DNA of 13,200 nucleotides from ZC4RG29 sp964521255 (GCA_964521255.1 CAZFRM010000047.1:1-13200), one strand, 5' to 3'. Numbered from the stretch's first letter, positions 1 through 6,374 are shown. Made by a program: numbers and translations. The notes: generated from the sequence alone by a model not told the origin.

Positions 1-162
1 AGCAACAGATTCAATACCTTTATGTAAAGATGTATTTGGTCGGGTGCTTACGTTTGTATAATTACCGCTCACGATTTGTGTTTATGTCTACTGAATTGTC
101 TTGGTGGGGTCATGGCTTTTAATTTGGTGTCCCAAGTTCAATAATTTACTGGTCCAACCACC
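1..162. other. Gene-free left edge, possible decayed palindromic element
   Basis: No coding region is visible before the end of the reductase gene. On the - strand, positions about 93-70 read GACATAAACACAAATCGTGA, which resembles the gene-proximal end of the palindromic element at 1475-1606 (GTCATAAACACAAACATTAT). A second similar end (CAAACGTAAGC) lies around 58-48. No clear matching arm was found near the reductase stop codon, so if this is a copy of the inter-cassette element it is decayed or cut. Low certainty. Confidence 0.25.
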
Positions 163-750
163 TTACCTACAACGGTTCGTTGCTTTTTCGTTTGTCGGTT
201 CATAGTAAAGTGTTACTGCACCACCACTAAAGGTTTTAGTCTTTATGAGTTTAAGAATAGTCCTGTCGTTTATATTTTCAAATAATGGCAAACCTGTTCC
301 CGCTATAACAGGGTGAACACAAAGTTGGTATTCATCAATCAAATTAAGTTTCATTAACTGTATAATTAAACTCCGACTGCCAACTAAAATGTCTTTACCC
401 GATTGCTGTTTGAGTTCTAAAACTTCTTCTTCAATGGATCGGTTTGCCAAATTTGAACTTTCCCACCCGATAGCTATCGGGTCTGCATTTTTCAACGTGT
501 GAGAAAAAACAATTTTTGGAATTTTGTCTATAGCCATAGCAAAGTCGTCCATCGATTTTTCACCTGAAGGATTTTTTACCAGAGTTTGCCAATATTCCAT
601 AAGTTGATATGTTATTCTGCCGAATAGAATCGCATCTGCGTCACTTAATAGTTCCGTATAATGTTGATGTATTTCTTCATCTGGCAATAATACCGTATGA
701 TCGCAAAACCCGTCAAGTGTCATATTGATTGTTGCAATTATCTTTCTCAT
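163..750 (-). CDS. Dihydrofolate reductase family protein (RibD C-terminal-like)
   Basis: A 195-residue protein of the dihydrofolate reductase / RibD C-terminal fold, the small stand-alone type resembling Bacillus YyaP/YwjB. Visible family features: the first strand with the MTLDGF motif (residues about 10-15), the AILFGRITYQLM segment (about 40-51), the KIVFSHTLKNA strand (about 79-89), the GKDILVGSRSLIIQLMK segment (about 118-134) and the LCVHPVIAGTGLPLF segment (about 142-156). These proteins are thought to be NAD(P)H-dependent reductases; the substrate is unknown and nothing here suggests folate or riboflavin synthesis. The last eight residues (EKATNRCR) look like read-through into flanking DNA. 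An 18-bp perfect palindrome lies within the gene at 465-482. It stands alone, on the same strand as the neighbouring unrelated genes. Confidence 0.85.
   Translation of the reverse strand: MRKIIATINMTLDGFCDHTVLLPDEEIHQHYTELLSDADAILFGRITYQLMEYWQTLVKNPSGEKSMDDFAMAIDKIPKIVFSHTLKNADPIAIGWESSNLANRSIEEEVLELKQQSGKDILVGSRSLIIQLMKLNLIDEYQLCVHPVIAGTGLPLFENINDRTILKLIKTKTFSGGAVTLYYEPTNEKATNRCR
465..482. repeat. 18-bp perfect palindrome inside the reductase gene
   Basis: ACCCGATAGCTATCGGGT is a perfect palindrome over 18 bp and lies in frame within the reductase gene, where it encodes D-P-I-A-I-G-W. Its length makes chance occurrence unlikely. It may be a copy of a highly iterated genomic palindrome, but only one copy is in this window, so that is inference. 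Confidence 0.6.
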
Positions 751-797
751 ATCTGTCTTTAATTGTCATTCATTGTTGGTTATTTGCAAACATCTTA

Positions 798-816
798 CAA
801 TGACCACCAATGACCA
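798..816. repeat. Short tandem repeat upstream of the reductase gene
   Basis: CAATGACCA occurs twice (798-806 and 808-816), separated by one base, about 50-65 bp before the reductase start codon. It could be a regulator-binding direct repeat or a chance duplication. The rest of 751-883 shows no clear palindrome of the inter-cassette type. Confidence 0.3.
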
Positions 817-883
817 GAAATAATATAACAGGTGCAACATTTTTGGCTTCACAAAAGAATAATTATTGATATGAAAATGCTAT

Positions 884-1426
884 TCAATTTTTCTTATCAC
901 ATTTACTTTCAACCACCTTAATCCCGTTTGTCATCCAGGTTTCACCATAAACCGAGGCATAACAGATTTCAAGAGTAATCCGATTCTTCAATATTATCTC
1001 ATTGAGAATGTAGTCAACAGTTTTGGGATTTTTCACTTCGAAGAAGGTTGTTATCTCGCCTGACATTATCACAGATCCTACAAATAGTGATGAGAATGTA
1101 AAAGGAGTTTGCAGCGTATCAGGCACAAAGTCCATGATCTTTTCAACCCCATCAATCTTAACCCCGTCAATTTCCAACTTAATATCTTTAATAATTGCAG
1201 GACCAATGCCCTTGTTTGTAAGCCTTAATGACAGGTAGTCGTACCCCCATGAGGGGCCAAAGCCAAGGTATGGCCAAACAGACATTTTTTGTTGTTCTTT
1301 CATCAAGTTTGATTGATATATGTAGACAAACAAAGTTGAAAAGCTGATAAATACAGCTATCAAAGCCACAAGCAGCTCAGGTTTTATTTTTCCGGGAGAT
1401 TTCCCTTTTGTCTCGTTACTTTCCAT
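884..1426 (-). CDS. Hypothetical protein with one N-terminal membrane segment
   Basis: An unrecognised protein of 180 residues from the ATG at 1426. An upstream TTG at 1459 would add 11 residues (MSGFLNQKRID); ATG is preferred because it is preceded by AGAAAAG and gives a compact positively charged N-terminus. A short Lys-rich head (KGKSPGKIK) is followed by a hydrophobic helix of about 20 residues (ELLVALIAVFISFSTLFVYI), then a soluble domain rich in beta-strand, containing WPYLGFGPSWGYDYLSLRLTNKGIGPA. A single-pass anchor with the domain outside the cytoplasm is likely. The segment LTNKGIGPAIIKDI is typical of small membrane-anchored hypothetical proteins common in Bacteroidota. Function is unknown. 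An inter-cassette palindrome lies directly upstream. Confidence 0.7.
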   Translation of the reverse strand: MESNETKGKSPGKIKPELLVALIAVFISFSTLFVYIYQSNLMKEQQKMSVWPYLGFGPSWGYDYLSLRLTNKGIGPAIIKDIKLEIDGVKIDGVEKIMDFVPDTLQTPFTFSSLFVGSVIMSGEITTFFEVKNPKTVDYILNEIILKNRITLEICYASVYGETWMTNGIKVVESKCDKKN

Positions 1427-1474
1427 ATCAATTCTTTTCTGATTTAAAAATCCACTCAAAGTGTCTTTTAAAAT

Positions 1475-1606
1475 GCCCTATAATGTTTGTGTTTATGACG
1501 GCTGTGTTTCCGAAGCGCGTCTTTGTCCTATGTGGCTGAAGGAAATTAAGAAAACTAAACTTCATACCTACACGTTACCCGCAGCTGTCATAAACTTTTT
1601 ATTATT
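1475..1606 (-). repeat. Palindromic inter-cassette element, family A copy 1 (attC-like)
   Basis: An imperfect palindrome fills most of the space between the kinase-like gene and the membrane-protein gene. The arms GTTTATGACGGCTG (1491-1504) and CAGCTGTCATAAAC (1582-1595) match at 13 of 14 positions. Inside are motifs shared with the copies at 2209-2420 and 13001-13145: CGAAGCGCGTC followed by TGTCC near 1511-1528, and AAAACTAAAC at 1551-1560. The gene-proximal end on the - strand reads CATTATAGGGCATT (1485 downwards), comparable to the ends of the other elements. Interpreting it as an integron-like recombination site is inference from structure. Confidence 0.6.
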
Positions 1607-1621
1607 AGCGGTAGTAAATTT

Positions 1622-2089
1622 TTATTGCGTAACAAGTTTAGTTAATTCGTTAGAAATTTGGTCAATAGTTACTGTCTCTGTGTCAAACTCTATGTCAATT
1701 TTCTTCTTTAGAATTGGCTGAATATTTTCAAAATTCCAAATAATTTCAGCACGCTCTTGTGGTGAGTTTCCATATGGATTTGAGGTCCGTTTTGATACTC
1801 TGTCAAGTATGGTTTCCAAAGAAGCAGAAAGAAGAATTATATGGTTGAAATATTTGTAAAATTTTGTCTGATTAGAACAGCAACCCGAAATAAAAATAGG
1901 TCGGTTACATGTTTTTGAGACTAAATCAAGCAATTTATTTTCCCTTAGCACCCACTCTTTATTTGCTTCGGAATATTCTTTCCAATTGTCGTAGTCTGTA
2001 TCTATTGCTACGAAATTTTTCATCTGCAATTTTTCAATTACAGATGATTTTCCTGTCCCTGACATTCCCGTTATATAAATTCGTTTCAT
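1622..2089 (-). CDS. Small P-loop NTPase / kinase-like protein (AAA family)
   Basis: A 155-residue protein that begins with a strand and a textbook Walker A loop, GMSGTGKSS (residues 8-16), as in shikimate, gluconate and adenylate-type small kinases. VAIDTDYDNW (about 28-37) sits where acceptor-binding acidic residues occur in such kinases. HIILLSAS (about 83-90) looks like the Walker-B-region strand and is followed by DRVSKRTSNPYG, a basic segment resembling a lid. It probably phosphorylates a small molecule or nucleotide in the cytoplasm, with unknown substrate. Length fits single-domain kinases. The stop codon lies 16 bp from the palindromic element at 1475-1606; the 5' leader of about 120 bp contains two TAAATTTG boxes on its strand but no well placed -33 partner. 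Confidence 0.75.
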   Translation of the reverse strand: MKRIYITGMSGTGKSSVIEKLQMKNFVAIDTDYDNWKEYSEANKEWVLRENKLLDLVSKTCNRPIFISGCCSNQTKFYKYFNHIILLSASLETILDRVSKRTSNPYGNSPQERAEIIWNFENIQPILKKKIDIEFDTETVTIDQISNELTKLVTQ

Positions 2090-2208
2090 TCAAGTTCGAT
2101 TTTCGACCAAATTTATTTTCGAATAAAAATTGTCAGTTTTGTGCTGTTTAATAAAATTAGTCAAATTTATGTCGGGTTTTAATTCTTAGGATGAGTCGTG
2201 GTCTTATT

Positions 2209-2420
2209 GCCTCTTAACGTTTGTGCATAAGCAGTGGCGGGAATTCGAAGCGCGTCACTGTCCCATTGTATCCAACTCAGCGCAATCGGACGAAACCAAA
2301 CCTGCCTGCGCTGATCCCATAGCTTCGGCAGGCAGGCGTAATTTGTGCCGAAGGCATGCCGTTGGCAAAAAACTAAACTACAAATTTACAGATAACCCCA
2401 AGCTGGCCTTTTATGTTATT
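2209..2420 (-). repeat. Palindromic inter-cassette element, family A copy 2, with an inserted hairpin
   Basis: The outer part at 2219-2265 (GTGCATAAGCAGTGGCGGG, then TTCGAAGCGCGTCACTGTCC) is almost identical to 13010-13056, and 2343-2391 (TTGTGCCG, GGCATGCC, TTGGCAAAAAACTAAAC, TACAAATTTACA) is almost identical to 13073-13120. The right arm near 2395-2415 is more decayed than in the other copies, so pairing with the left arm is only partial. Compared with the copy at 13001-13145 it carries about 60 extra bases, including a 36-nt hairpin at 2301-2336. The gene-proximal end on the - strand is CGTTAAGAGGCAAT (2219 downwards). Confidence 0.6.
2301..2336. repeat. REP-like hairpin inserted in the palindromic element
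   Basis: CCTGCCTG (2301-2308) and CAGGCAGG (2329-2336) form a perfect 8-bp inverted repeat around a 20-nt loop. In the related element at 13001-13145 the flanking bases ACCAAA and CGTA are adjacent, so these 36 nt look like a clean insertion between them. CCTGCC-type hairpins are frequent in Bacteroidota intergenic DNA; that link is from general knowledge. Confidence 0.5.
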
Positions 2421-2423
2421 TGT

Positions 2424-2978
2424 TTAAATCTTTAAGGAAATTTTTCTGCCAACATTCTGCAATTCATCAAGAGATGTCGTGGCCGTCACTTTGTTTATTT
2501 TTATCCTTACTATCTTGTTTCCTTTCCTGAATAGTAGCAGGTGAAAATTCTCTCCATCACTATGCAGCCATGCTTCGTCTCCCATGTTATCTATTGTGCT
2601 TTGCCCCGGCATACGTACATTGGCCGATAGGATTCCGGTATATGCCTTGTGCGCTGACGCTGCGTCACTATATAATTCCAACACATAGTAGAGGTTGCTG
2701 GGTCTGGTCGGTTCGGTGTCCAAGGCAATGACCTGATAGATACACCTGTGCTTGTCTATATTGTCTTCCTTTTTAGAATAACTTTCTGTCAGGTGTGCCG
2801 GTTGACCTAATATTTTTTCAGCGTCCGACTGAATAAGACACGTGTACGGAGAAGCGTCTTCCTGGTAACTGCTGTTGATGAACGTTGCGAGTGTACCGCT
2901 TTGGCTACCTGTGCCGGATCGTTCGCAACCAGGCAGTATAAGAAGGACAATGCTCAGAACGGAAGCTATTTTTTTCAT
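2424..2978 (-). CDS. Hypothetical lipoprotein
   Basis: A 184-residue exported protein. The N-terminus MKKIASVLSIVLLILPGC has a short Lys-rich head, a hydrophobic core and a lipobox LPGC, so lipid attachment at Cys18 is predicted. The mature part carries Y-T-C-L-I-Q followed by AEKILGQPA, a pair of cysteines (CLIQ and HRCIY) and a long stretch of strands ending in DEAWLHSDGENFHLLLFRKGN. This arrangement is reminiscent of DUF3558-like lipoproteins, but no firm family is claimed. The gene is divergent from the PadR regulator with about 100 bp between start codons. Its stop codon abuts the palindromic element at 2209-2420. No palindrome lies on its upstream side, so it may belong to the backbone rather than to a cassette. 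Confidence 0.7.
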   Translation of the reverse strand: MKKIASVLSIVLLILPGCERSGTGSQSGTLATFINSSYQEDASPYTCLIQSDAEKILGQPAHLTESYSKKEDNIDKHRCIYQVIALDTEPTRPSNLYYVLELYSDAASAHKAYTGILSANVRMPGQSTIDNMGDEAWLHSDGENFHLLLFRKGNKIVRIKINKVTATTSLDELQNVGRKISLKI

Positions 2979-3080
2979 AGATAAACAGATGCAATTGGTT
3001 TCGGGGCAGGTTATTGTTTTCTTAAAGTTAATTCATAACATTTACTCGACAAAATAAGATATAATATATTTATTGCCGTT

Positions 3081-3419
3081 ATGAGAAAAACATTTTTAGG
3101 TGAATTTGAAGAGATCGTGTTGCTCGCGGCAGCCGTGCTGGATGACGAGGCTTACGGGGTTTCCGTTACGCTGGAAATCGAAAAGCAAACCGGCCGGTCT
3201 GTGGGATTCAATACAGTACACACCACGTTACAACGGCTGGAAGAAAAAGGATTTCTTACTTCCAAAATGGGCGGGGCAACTGCGGAAAGAGGCGGACGCA
3301 GAAAACGCTTTTTCCGGTTAACCGCTGCCGGTGGGAAGGCATTAAAGGAAGTAAGAGATATTAGGATGCAGTTTTGGGAAGCGTTACCTCCGAAAGCGAT
3401 GTACTTATCAGGACGTTAA
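3081..3419 (+). CDS. PadR family transcriptional regulator
   Basis: A 112-residue winged-helix regulator of the PadR type. Visible features: FEEIVLLAAAVLDDEAYGVSVTLEIE (about 9-34), the recognition helix region SVGFNTVHTTLQRLEEKGFLTS (about 40-61), and the wing GGRRKRFFRLTAAGGKAL (about 71-88). This short form without a long C-terminal dimerisation tail is the one found in Bacteroidota directly upstream of FtsX-type permeases with a prefix domain, and here too the permease start follows within a few bases. It probably controls that operon, which is now broken. Base composition is visibly richer in G+C than in the - strand neighbours. Upstream, TATATTTA about 10 bp before the start resembles a weak -7 box, but no clear -33 was seen. 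Confidence 0.88.
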   Translation: MRKTFLGEFEEIVLLAAAVLDDEAYGVSVTLEIEKQTGRSVGFNTVHTTLQRLEEKGFLTSKMGGATAERGGRRKRFFRLTAAGGKALKEVRDIRMQFWEALPPKAMYLSGR

Positions 3420-3431
3420 GCATTGACAGGT

Positions 3432-3866
3432 ATGCCAAATAATGATAACCATATCAAGCCCCCTCATCTGGCCGACTGGCTTTTGAAAAAATTTGTTCCT
3501 GCCGATACACTGGAAGAAGTTCAGGGCGATTTGCTTGAACTATATCACTACTGGATCGAGACGGAGAATTTGCAGGCCGCCCGCCAACGATACACGTGGA
3601 CAGTACTTCGCTTGCTAAAACCTTTTTCGAAAAAAAATTCACAAGGAACCAACCATTATCATTCATCACACTCATCTCATACAGGCATAATACAAAGCTA
3701 TCTTAAGATCGCTTGGCGCACCCTGCGCACCCAATGGCAATACAGCCTGATCAACATTACCGGGCTGGCCGTTGGCATGGCATGTTGCATTCTCATTTTG
3801 CTCTACGTTCGTCATGAGCAAAGCTATGACCGGTATCAGAAGCACAAATGTTCAGTTTTGCACTAA
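3432..3866 (+). pseudogene. Truncated FtsX-type ABC transporter permease with prefix domain
   Basis: Only the first 137 or so residues of a permease that normally has about 800-890 are left. The N-terminal prefix domain is visible (PPHLADWLLKKFVPADTLEE, then VQGDLLELYHYW), followed by a His/Ser-rich linker and the start of the permease proper: SYLKIAWRTLRTQWQYSLIN, then a membrane helix, ending in EQSYDRYQK. After that point (about 3842) the reading frame continues into unrelated DNA for seven codons (HKCSVLH) and stops. The new DNA matches the centre of the palindromic element at 5099-5227, so the break is a rearrangement junction. The start is ATG at 3432; a TTG at 3423 is also possible. 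It follows the padR stop by 12 bp and was presumably co-transcribed with it. The missing 3' part is nowhere in the window. Confidence 0.85.
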
Positions 3867-3940
3867 AGCTCAATCGAAGAACTGAATTTGAATTTAGCAC
3901 TTCAGCTGCCATATTGCCAAACCGATATTACCTTGTCGTT
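3841..3940 (-). repeat. Half of a family B palindromic element at the permease break
   Basis: AGCACAAATGT (3841-3851) and the later stretch GAACTGAATTTGAATTTAGC, then ACTTCAGC (about 3879-3907) align with AGCACAAATGT (5153-5163) and GGACTGAACGTTGAATATAG, then CACGTCAGC (5172-5199) of the complete element upstream of the dipeptidase. CATATTGCCAAACCGATATT follows at about 3910, in the position of the arm at 5201-5219. The opposite arm is missing: coding DNA of the permease directly precedes the central motif. The dipeptidase stop codon is about 5 bp from the other end, so this is the 3' site of the dipeptidase unit, cut in half. Confidence 0.55.
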
Positions 3941-3944
3941 TTTG

Positions 3945-5066
3945 TTAAATGGAAGTAGCTTTGTTAAATATTCTGCACAAATTTCCCCCACCAATTTGGA
4001 TGATTTCTTTTTCGGTAAAGCCTGTTTTTAGTAATGCGGTTACTACAGAATAGTAAAATCCTTCGTTTATATTTTCCCAACTTTGATTTGTTTTCTTTCC
4101 AAAACGGTCGTTGTTATTGCTTGGTGGTGCCATTTTAGTGTCGGTGCCAATACAAACGTTGTCAGTTCCTACAACGTCAGCCATTGCTCTGATATTTTTT
4201 GCATATTCCAATGGCGTGTCTGCAAGATGTGTCCAAACTCCAATTACGCCACCTGCAACTGCAAATTTTCTCGCTTGCTCTTTGCTAATCAGTCTCGGCA
4301 TCATCATTTTTGTCATTTTTTCGTTTGTTCCTAACTGTGTATTAAGTCCTGTGTGAGAAATCAACATTGGTTTTGTAGAAGTTTCAAGTGCTTTATTAAT
4401 CGCTTCATCGTTACAGTGAGCAAGGTCAATAAGAATACCTAATTTGTTGCAATCTTTTACAATGTCAATACCTAATTGTGTTAGTCCGCCATATTGAGGT
4501 TCGTCTGTATAAATGTCGCCAATTGCTGGTGTGCTTTGTCCATCATGCATTAGTCCCAAAATCCTTAAACCACGGTCATATGCAGTTTGTATTCGTTCTA
4601 TCTTTCCTTCAATAAAATGACCGCCTTCAACGGATTGGATAACGATTTGTTTATTTACTTTTTTTGCTTTTTTCAAATCAGCATAATTCAATGCTCGTGT
4701 TAAATTATTAGCTTTTAACACTTCATCCATTTCATTTAGGTTCGTCAAAAACCTTTGGTATGCTTCACCTTCATTGTTCAGCTTTGGTCTGTCGACTGAA
4801 AATGTCATACAAATTGCAGTTAGTCCCGATATTTTCATTTCAGATGCCAAGTCGTAATTTTCACTTTTAAACTCATCTGCTTTAATAGGCATATCCATAT
4901 GATTATGCGTGTCAATACCGATTGATTTTGCTATTATTCTTTTTACTTTTTTGTCTGTGTCTTCCGTTGCCCAAGAAGTAAGAGGATTAAATGCCAACGC
5001 AAGTCCTGCAATTGTGGCCGTTCCAATAAATTTACGTCGTGTCCAATCTTGATTGTTATCATTCAT
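3945..5066 (-). CDS. Membrane dipeptidase (peptidase M19), Tat-exported
   Basis: A 373-residue metallopeptidase of family M19 (renal dipeptidase type), a zinc-dependent amidohydrolase-fold enzyme that cleaves dipeptides. A twin-arginine signal is visible: TRRKFIG (residues 9-15), a hydrophobic stretch to about residue 30, and cleavage near SWA-TE. Candidate metal and substrate residues in order: His54 in DTHNHMD, Glu147 in SVEGG, His174 in LMHDG, His217 in LIDLAHCND, His238 in LISHTG, and Asp309 in IGTD. The spacing between them fits human renal dipeptidase well, except that the usual H-x-D is H-N-H here. Length is normal, and it looks intact. Palindromic sequence flanks it on both sides (half at 3841-3940, complete at 5099-5227), so it sits alone like a cassette inside broken backbone DNA. 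It probably acts in the periplasm on peptidoglycan- or protein-derived dipeptides. Confidence 0.9.
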   Translation of the reverse strand: MNDNNQDWTRRKFIGTATIAGLALAFNPLTSWATEDTDKKVKRIIAKSIGIDTHNHMDMPIKADEFKSENYDLASEMKISGLTAICMTFSVDRPKLNNEGEAYQRFLTNLNEMDEVLKANNLTRALNYADLKKAKKVNKQIVIQSVEGGHFIEGKIERIQTAYDRGLRILGLMHDGQSTPAIGDIYTDEPQYGGLTQLGIDIVKDCNKLGILIDLAHCNDEAINKALETSTKPMLISHTGLNTQLGTNEKMTKMMMPRLISKEQARKFAVAGGVIGVWTHLADTPLEYAKNIRAMADVVGTDNVCIGTDTKMAPPSNNNDRFGKKTNQSWENINEGFYYSVVTALLKTGFTEKEIIQIGGGNLCRIFNKATSI

Positions 5067-5098
5067 ATTTCGTTCTTATGAGTTATCGGTTTTAAAAT

Positions 5099-5227
5099 GG
5101 CAGGTAACGGTTTGGATATTGCCGCAATGGGGGAAGCACTAACGTTCAATACAGCACAAATGTACAAAAAAGGACTGAACGTTGAATATAGCACGTCAGC
5201 CCCCCATTGCGGCAATACCTCTTTATG
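5099..5227 (-). repeat. Complete family B palindromic element (attC-like) upstream of the dipeptidase
   Basis: The arms TATTGCCGCAATGGGGG (5117-5133) and CCCCCATTGCGGCAATA (5201-5217) are a perfect 17-bp inverted repeat. An inner pair, ACGTTCA (5142-5148) and TGAACGT (5176-5182), is also perfect. The end near the dipeptidase reads CGTTACCTGCCATT on the - strand (5109 downwards), comparable to the ends of the other elements. The strand could extrude as a long hairpin. It is 33 bp from the dipeptidase start codon. Confidence 0.65.
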
Positions 5228-5251
5228 GGCAAGTGGCTTTCTGTCATCCGC

Positions 5252-5299
5252 TGTTGAACTAAACCTTCGGTAGTTTGCTCAACATTCCCGTTGCGTCAG
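5252..5299. repeat. 48-bp dispersed repeat, copy 1
   Basis: These 48 bases are identical to 13148-13195. The repeat begins TGTTGAACTAAACCTTCGG and ends CCCGTTGCGTCAG. It contains a possible hairpin: TGTTG with CAACA, and inside it AACTA with TAGTT. In both places it lies just beyond the gene-distal end of a palindromic inter-cassette element, about 30 bp away here. Confidence 0.8.
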
Positions 5300-5310
5300 C
5301 AACTTTCAAG

Positions 5311-5379
5311 GTAGTCATTCTTCAATTTTGATGCTCATCTGAAAATCAAAAAATTATGAGCTTTAAAAAGAATGACTAC
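5311..5379. repeat. Inverted duplication over a small start codon
   Basis: GTAGTCATTCTT (5311-5322) and AAGAATGACTAC (5368-5379) are a perfect 12-bp inverted repeat. Inside them GCTCAT (5333-5338) and ATGAGC (5356-5361) pair as well. The left arm is therefore an inverted, slightly altered copy of the start of the small reading frame at 5356-5445. As RNA it would hide that start codon in a stem. Confidence 0.6.
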
Positions 5380-5445
5380 TACACATTGGTGCAGCAGGCC
5401 TGTGACGCTATATCCAACTTCAAAATCCGCCACATCTATAAATAA
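5356..5445 (+). CDS. Possible 29-residue ORF or 5' remnant of a lost gene
   Basis: The reading frame encodes MSFKKNDYYTLVQQACDAIS and then NFKIRHIYK. The composition looks protein-like and the start is ATG, but no family is recognised and no promoter was seen. It may be a small peptide, the left-over N-terminus of a deleted gene, or chance. Its first eight codons lie in the right arm of the inverted duplication at 5311-5379. Confidence 0.22.
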   Translation: MSFKKNDYYTLVQQACDAISNFKIRHIYK

Positions 5446-5697
5446 ATAACAAAGTGAAAATTAAGGATTGACCGAAAACTTATAACAACCTAACAACAGT
5501 GAAGCAACATCTCTTTTGTCTCTACGCTAAAAAAATAAATAATGACATTAAAAAGTAAACGGAATAATTTCTAATTATTACATCCAGCAACCAGGGAGAT
5601 GGTTATTCTGTTTTTGAAAATTTTACCCCTTCAATCTCCTTACAATACGTGCCTGTTCTTCGTATTAAAATTCCATAGGTAAGTCAGTATTGTAAAT

Positions 5698-6372
5698 CTA
5701 TAATCCCAGATTCAATTGCTGTTGTAGCGCCAACCTACCTTCATTAGTAAGCACCGTCATACGTGAGTCTTTAATTCTCTTTATCCATTTTTTTTTGACC
5801 ATACTCTGAAGCATGGCAGCACCAAGTGAACCTGCAAGGTGATGCTTCCGCTCACTCCAGTCAAGGCACTGCCTGGCAAATGTACGTTTACTCTTTTTTA
5901 GTACTTCAATGTTAATGTCAAGTTCATTAAACCACTTCTCTCCTTTTGGGCTGACATCATAGAAACTTCCATGAGGCATAATAATCTTTTTATTTAATAG
6001 CCGTTGAGTAATTTCAACAGCCACCTTTCCTGCTAAGTGGTCGTAACAAGTGCGGCAAAATTTGATGCCTGCGCTTTCACTGGCGGGTGCGTGTCCTGCT
6101 TTTCCCGGAGGTATCAGGTTTGCAATCGCTTCGATAGCGTAGGCTACCTCAGGCCTTGCAAAGCGATAGTATTTATGTCTTCCCTGCCTTTCCTCGGTGA
6201 GCAATTCAGACTGAACAAGTTTAGAAAGGTGCATGCTTGCATTTTGTGCCGAAACATCCGCTTGAATGGAAAGCTCGGTGGCCGTGTAAGCCTTGCCGTC
6301 CAGCAGGCTCCACAGCATTTTCGCCCGGGCGGGTTCGCCGATAATCGCAGCGATCGACTCGAAATTTTCCAT
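5698..6372 (-). CDS. ArsR family winged-helix regulator
   Basis: A 224-residue regulator. Residues 1-75 are an ArsR-type winged helix-turn-helix: IAAIIGEPARAKMLWSLLDG, ATELSIQADVSAQNASMHLSKL as the recognition region, and the wing EERQGRHKYYRFA. The C-terminal part has the FCRTCYDHLAGKVAVEITQR segment (about 104-123) typical of one long ArsR subgroup, then a second helical domain ending at QLNLGL. A Cys-x-x-Cys is visible in it (Cys105, Cys108); whether it binds metal is unknown, since other members have only the second part of the motif. The gene is divergent from the ABM-P450 genes with 67 bp between start codons, and a 16-bp palindrome lies three bases from its start codon. It probably represses itself and the divergent operon, with an unidentified inducer. 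Confidence 0.85.
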   Translation of the reverse strand: MENFESIAAIIGEPARAKMLWSLLDGKAYTATELSIQADVSAQNASMHLSKLVQSELLTEERQGRHKYYRFARPEVAYAIEAIANLIPPGKAGHAPASESAGIKFCRTCYDHLAGKVAVEITQRLLNKKIIMPHGSFYDVSPKGEKWFNELDINIEVLKKSKRTFARQCLDWSERKHHLAGSLGAAMLQSMVKKKWIKRIKDSRMTVLTNEGRLALQQQLNLGL

Positions 6373-6374
6373 AC

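Larger units (their letters stand above)
5228..5697. other. 470-bp region with repeats but no confident gene
   Basis: The stretch between the dipeptidase element and the ArsR regulator holds a 48-bp dispersed repeat (5252-5299), an inverted duplication with a small reading frame (5311-5445) and then about 250 bp of AT-rich sequence. In the latter the only thing seen is a weak hairpin, AACCA (5589-5593) with TGGTT (5600-5604), followed by a T-run on the + strand. No remnant of the missing permease or other protein was recognised. Confidence 0.5.

Noticed and set aside
1461..1721. An 86-residue + strand reading frame
   Set aside because: It covers the palindromic element and the antisense of the kinase-like gene, so repeat structure explains it.
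1622..2089. Shikimate kinase assignment for the P-loop protein
   Set aside because: Only the Walker A loop and general size agree; the shikimate-binding residues could not be identified, so only a general kinase-like call is made.
2090..2200. Two TAAATTTG boxes as promoters of the kinase-like gene
   Set aside because: They fit the -7 consensus, but neither has a TTG or TTTG at the right upstream distance, and such AT-rich matches are frequent by chance.
2223..2435. A 70-residue + strand reading frame
   Set aside because: It lies wholly within the palindromic element at 2209-2420 and its inserted hairpin; the protein is of low complexity and has no family features.
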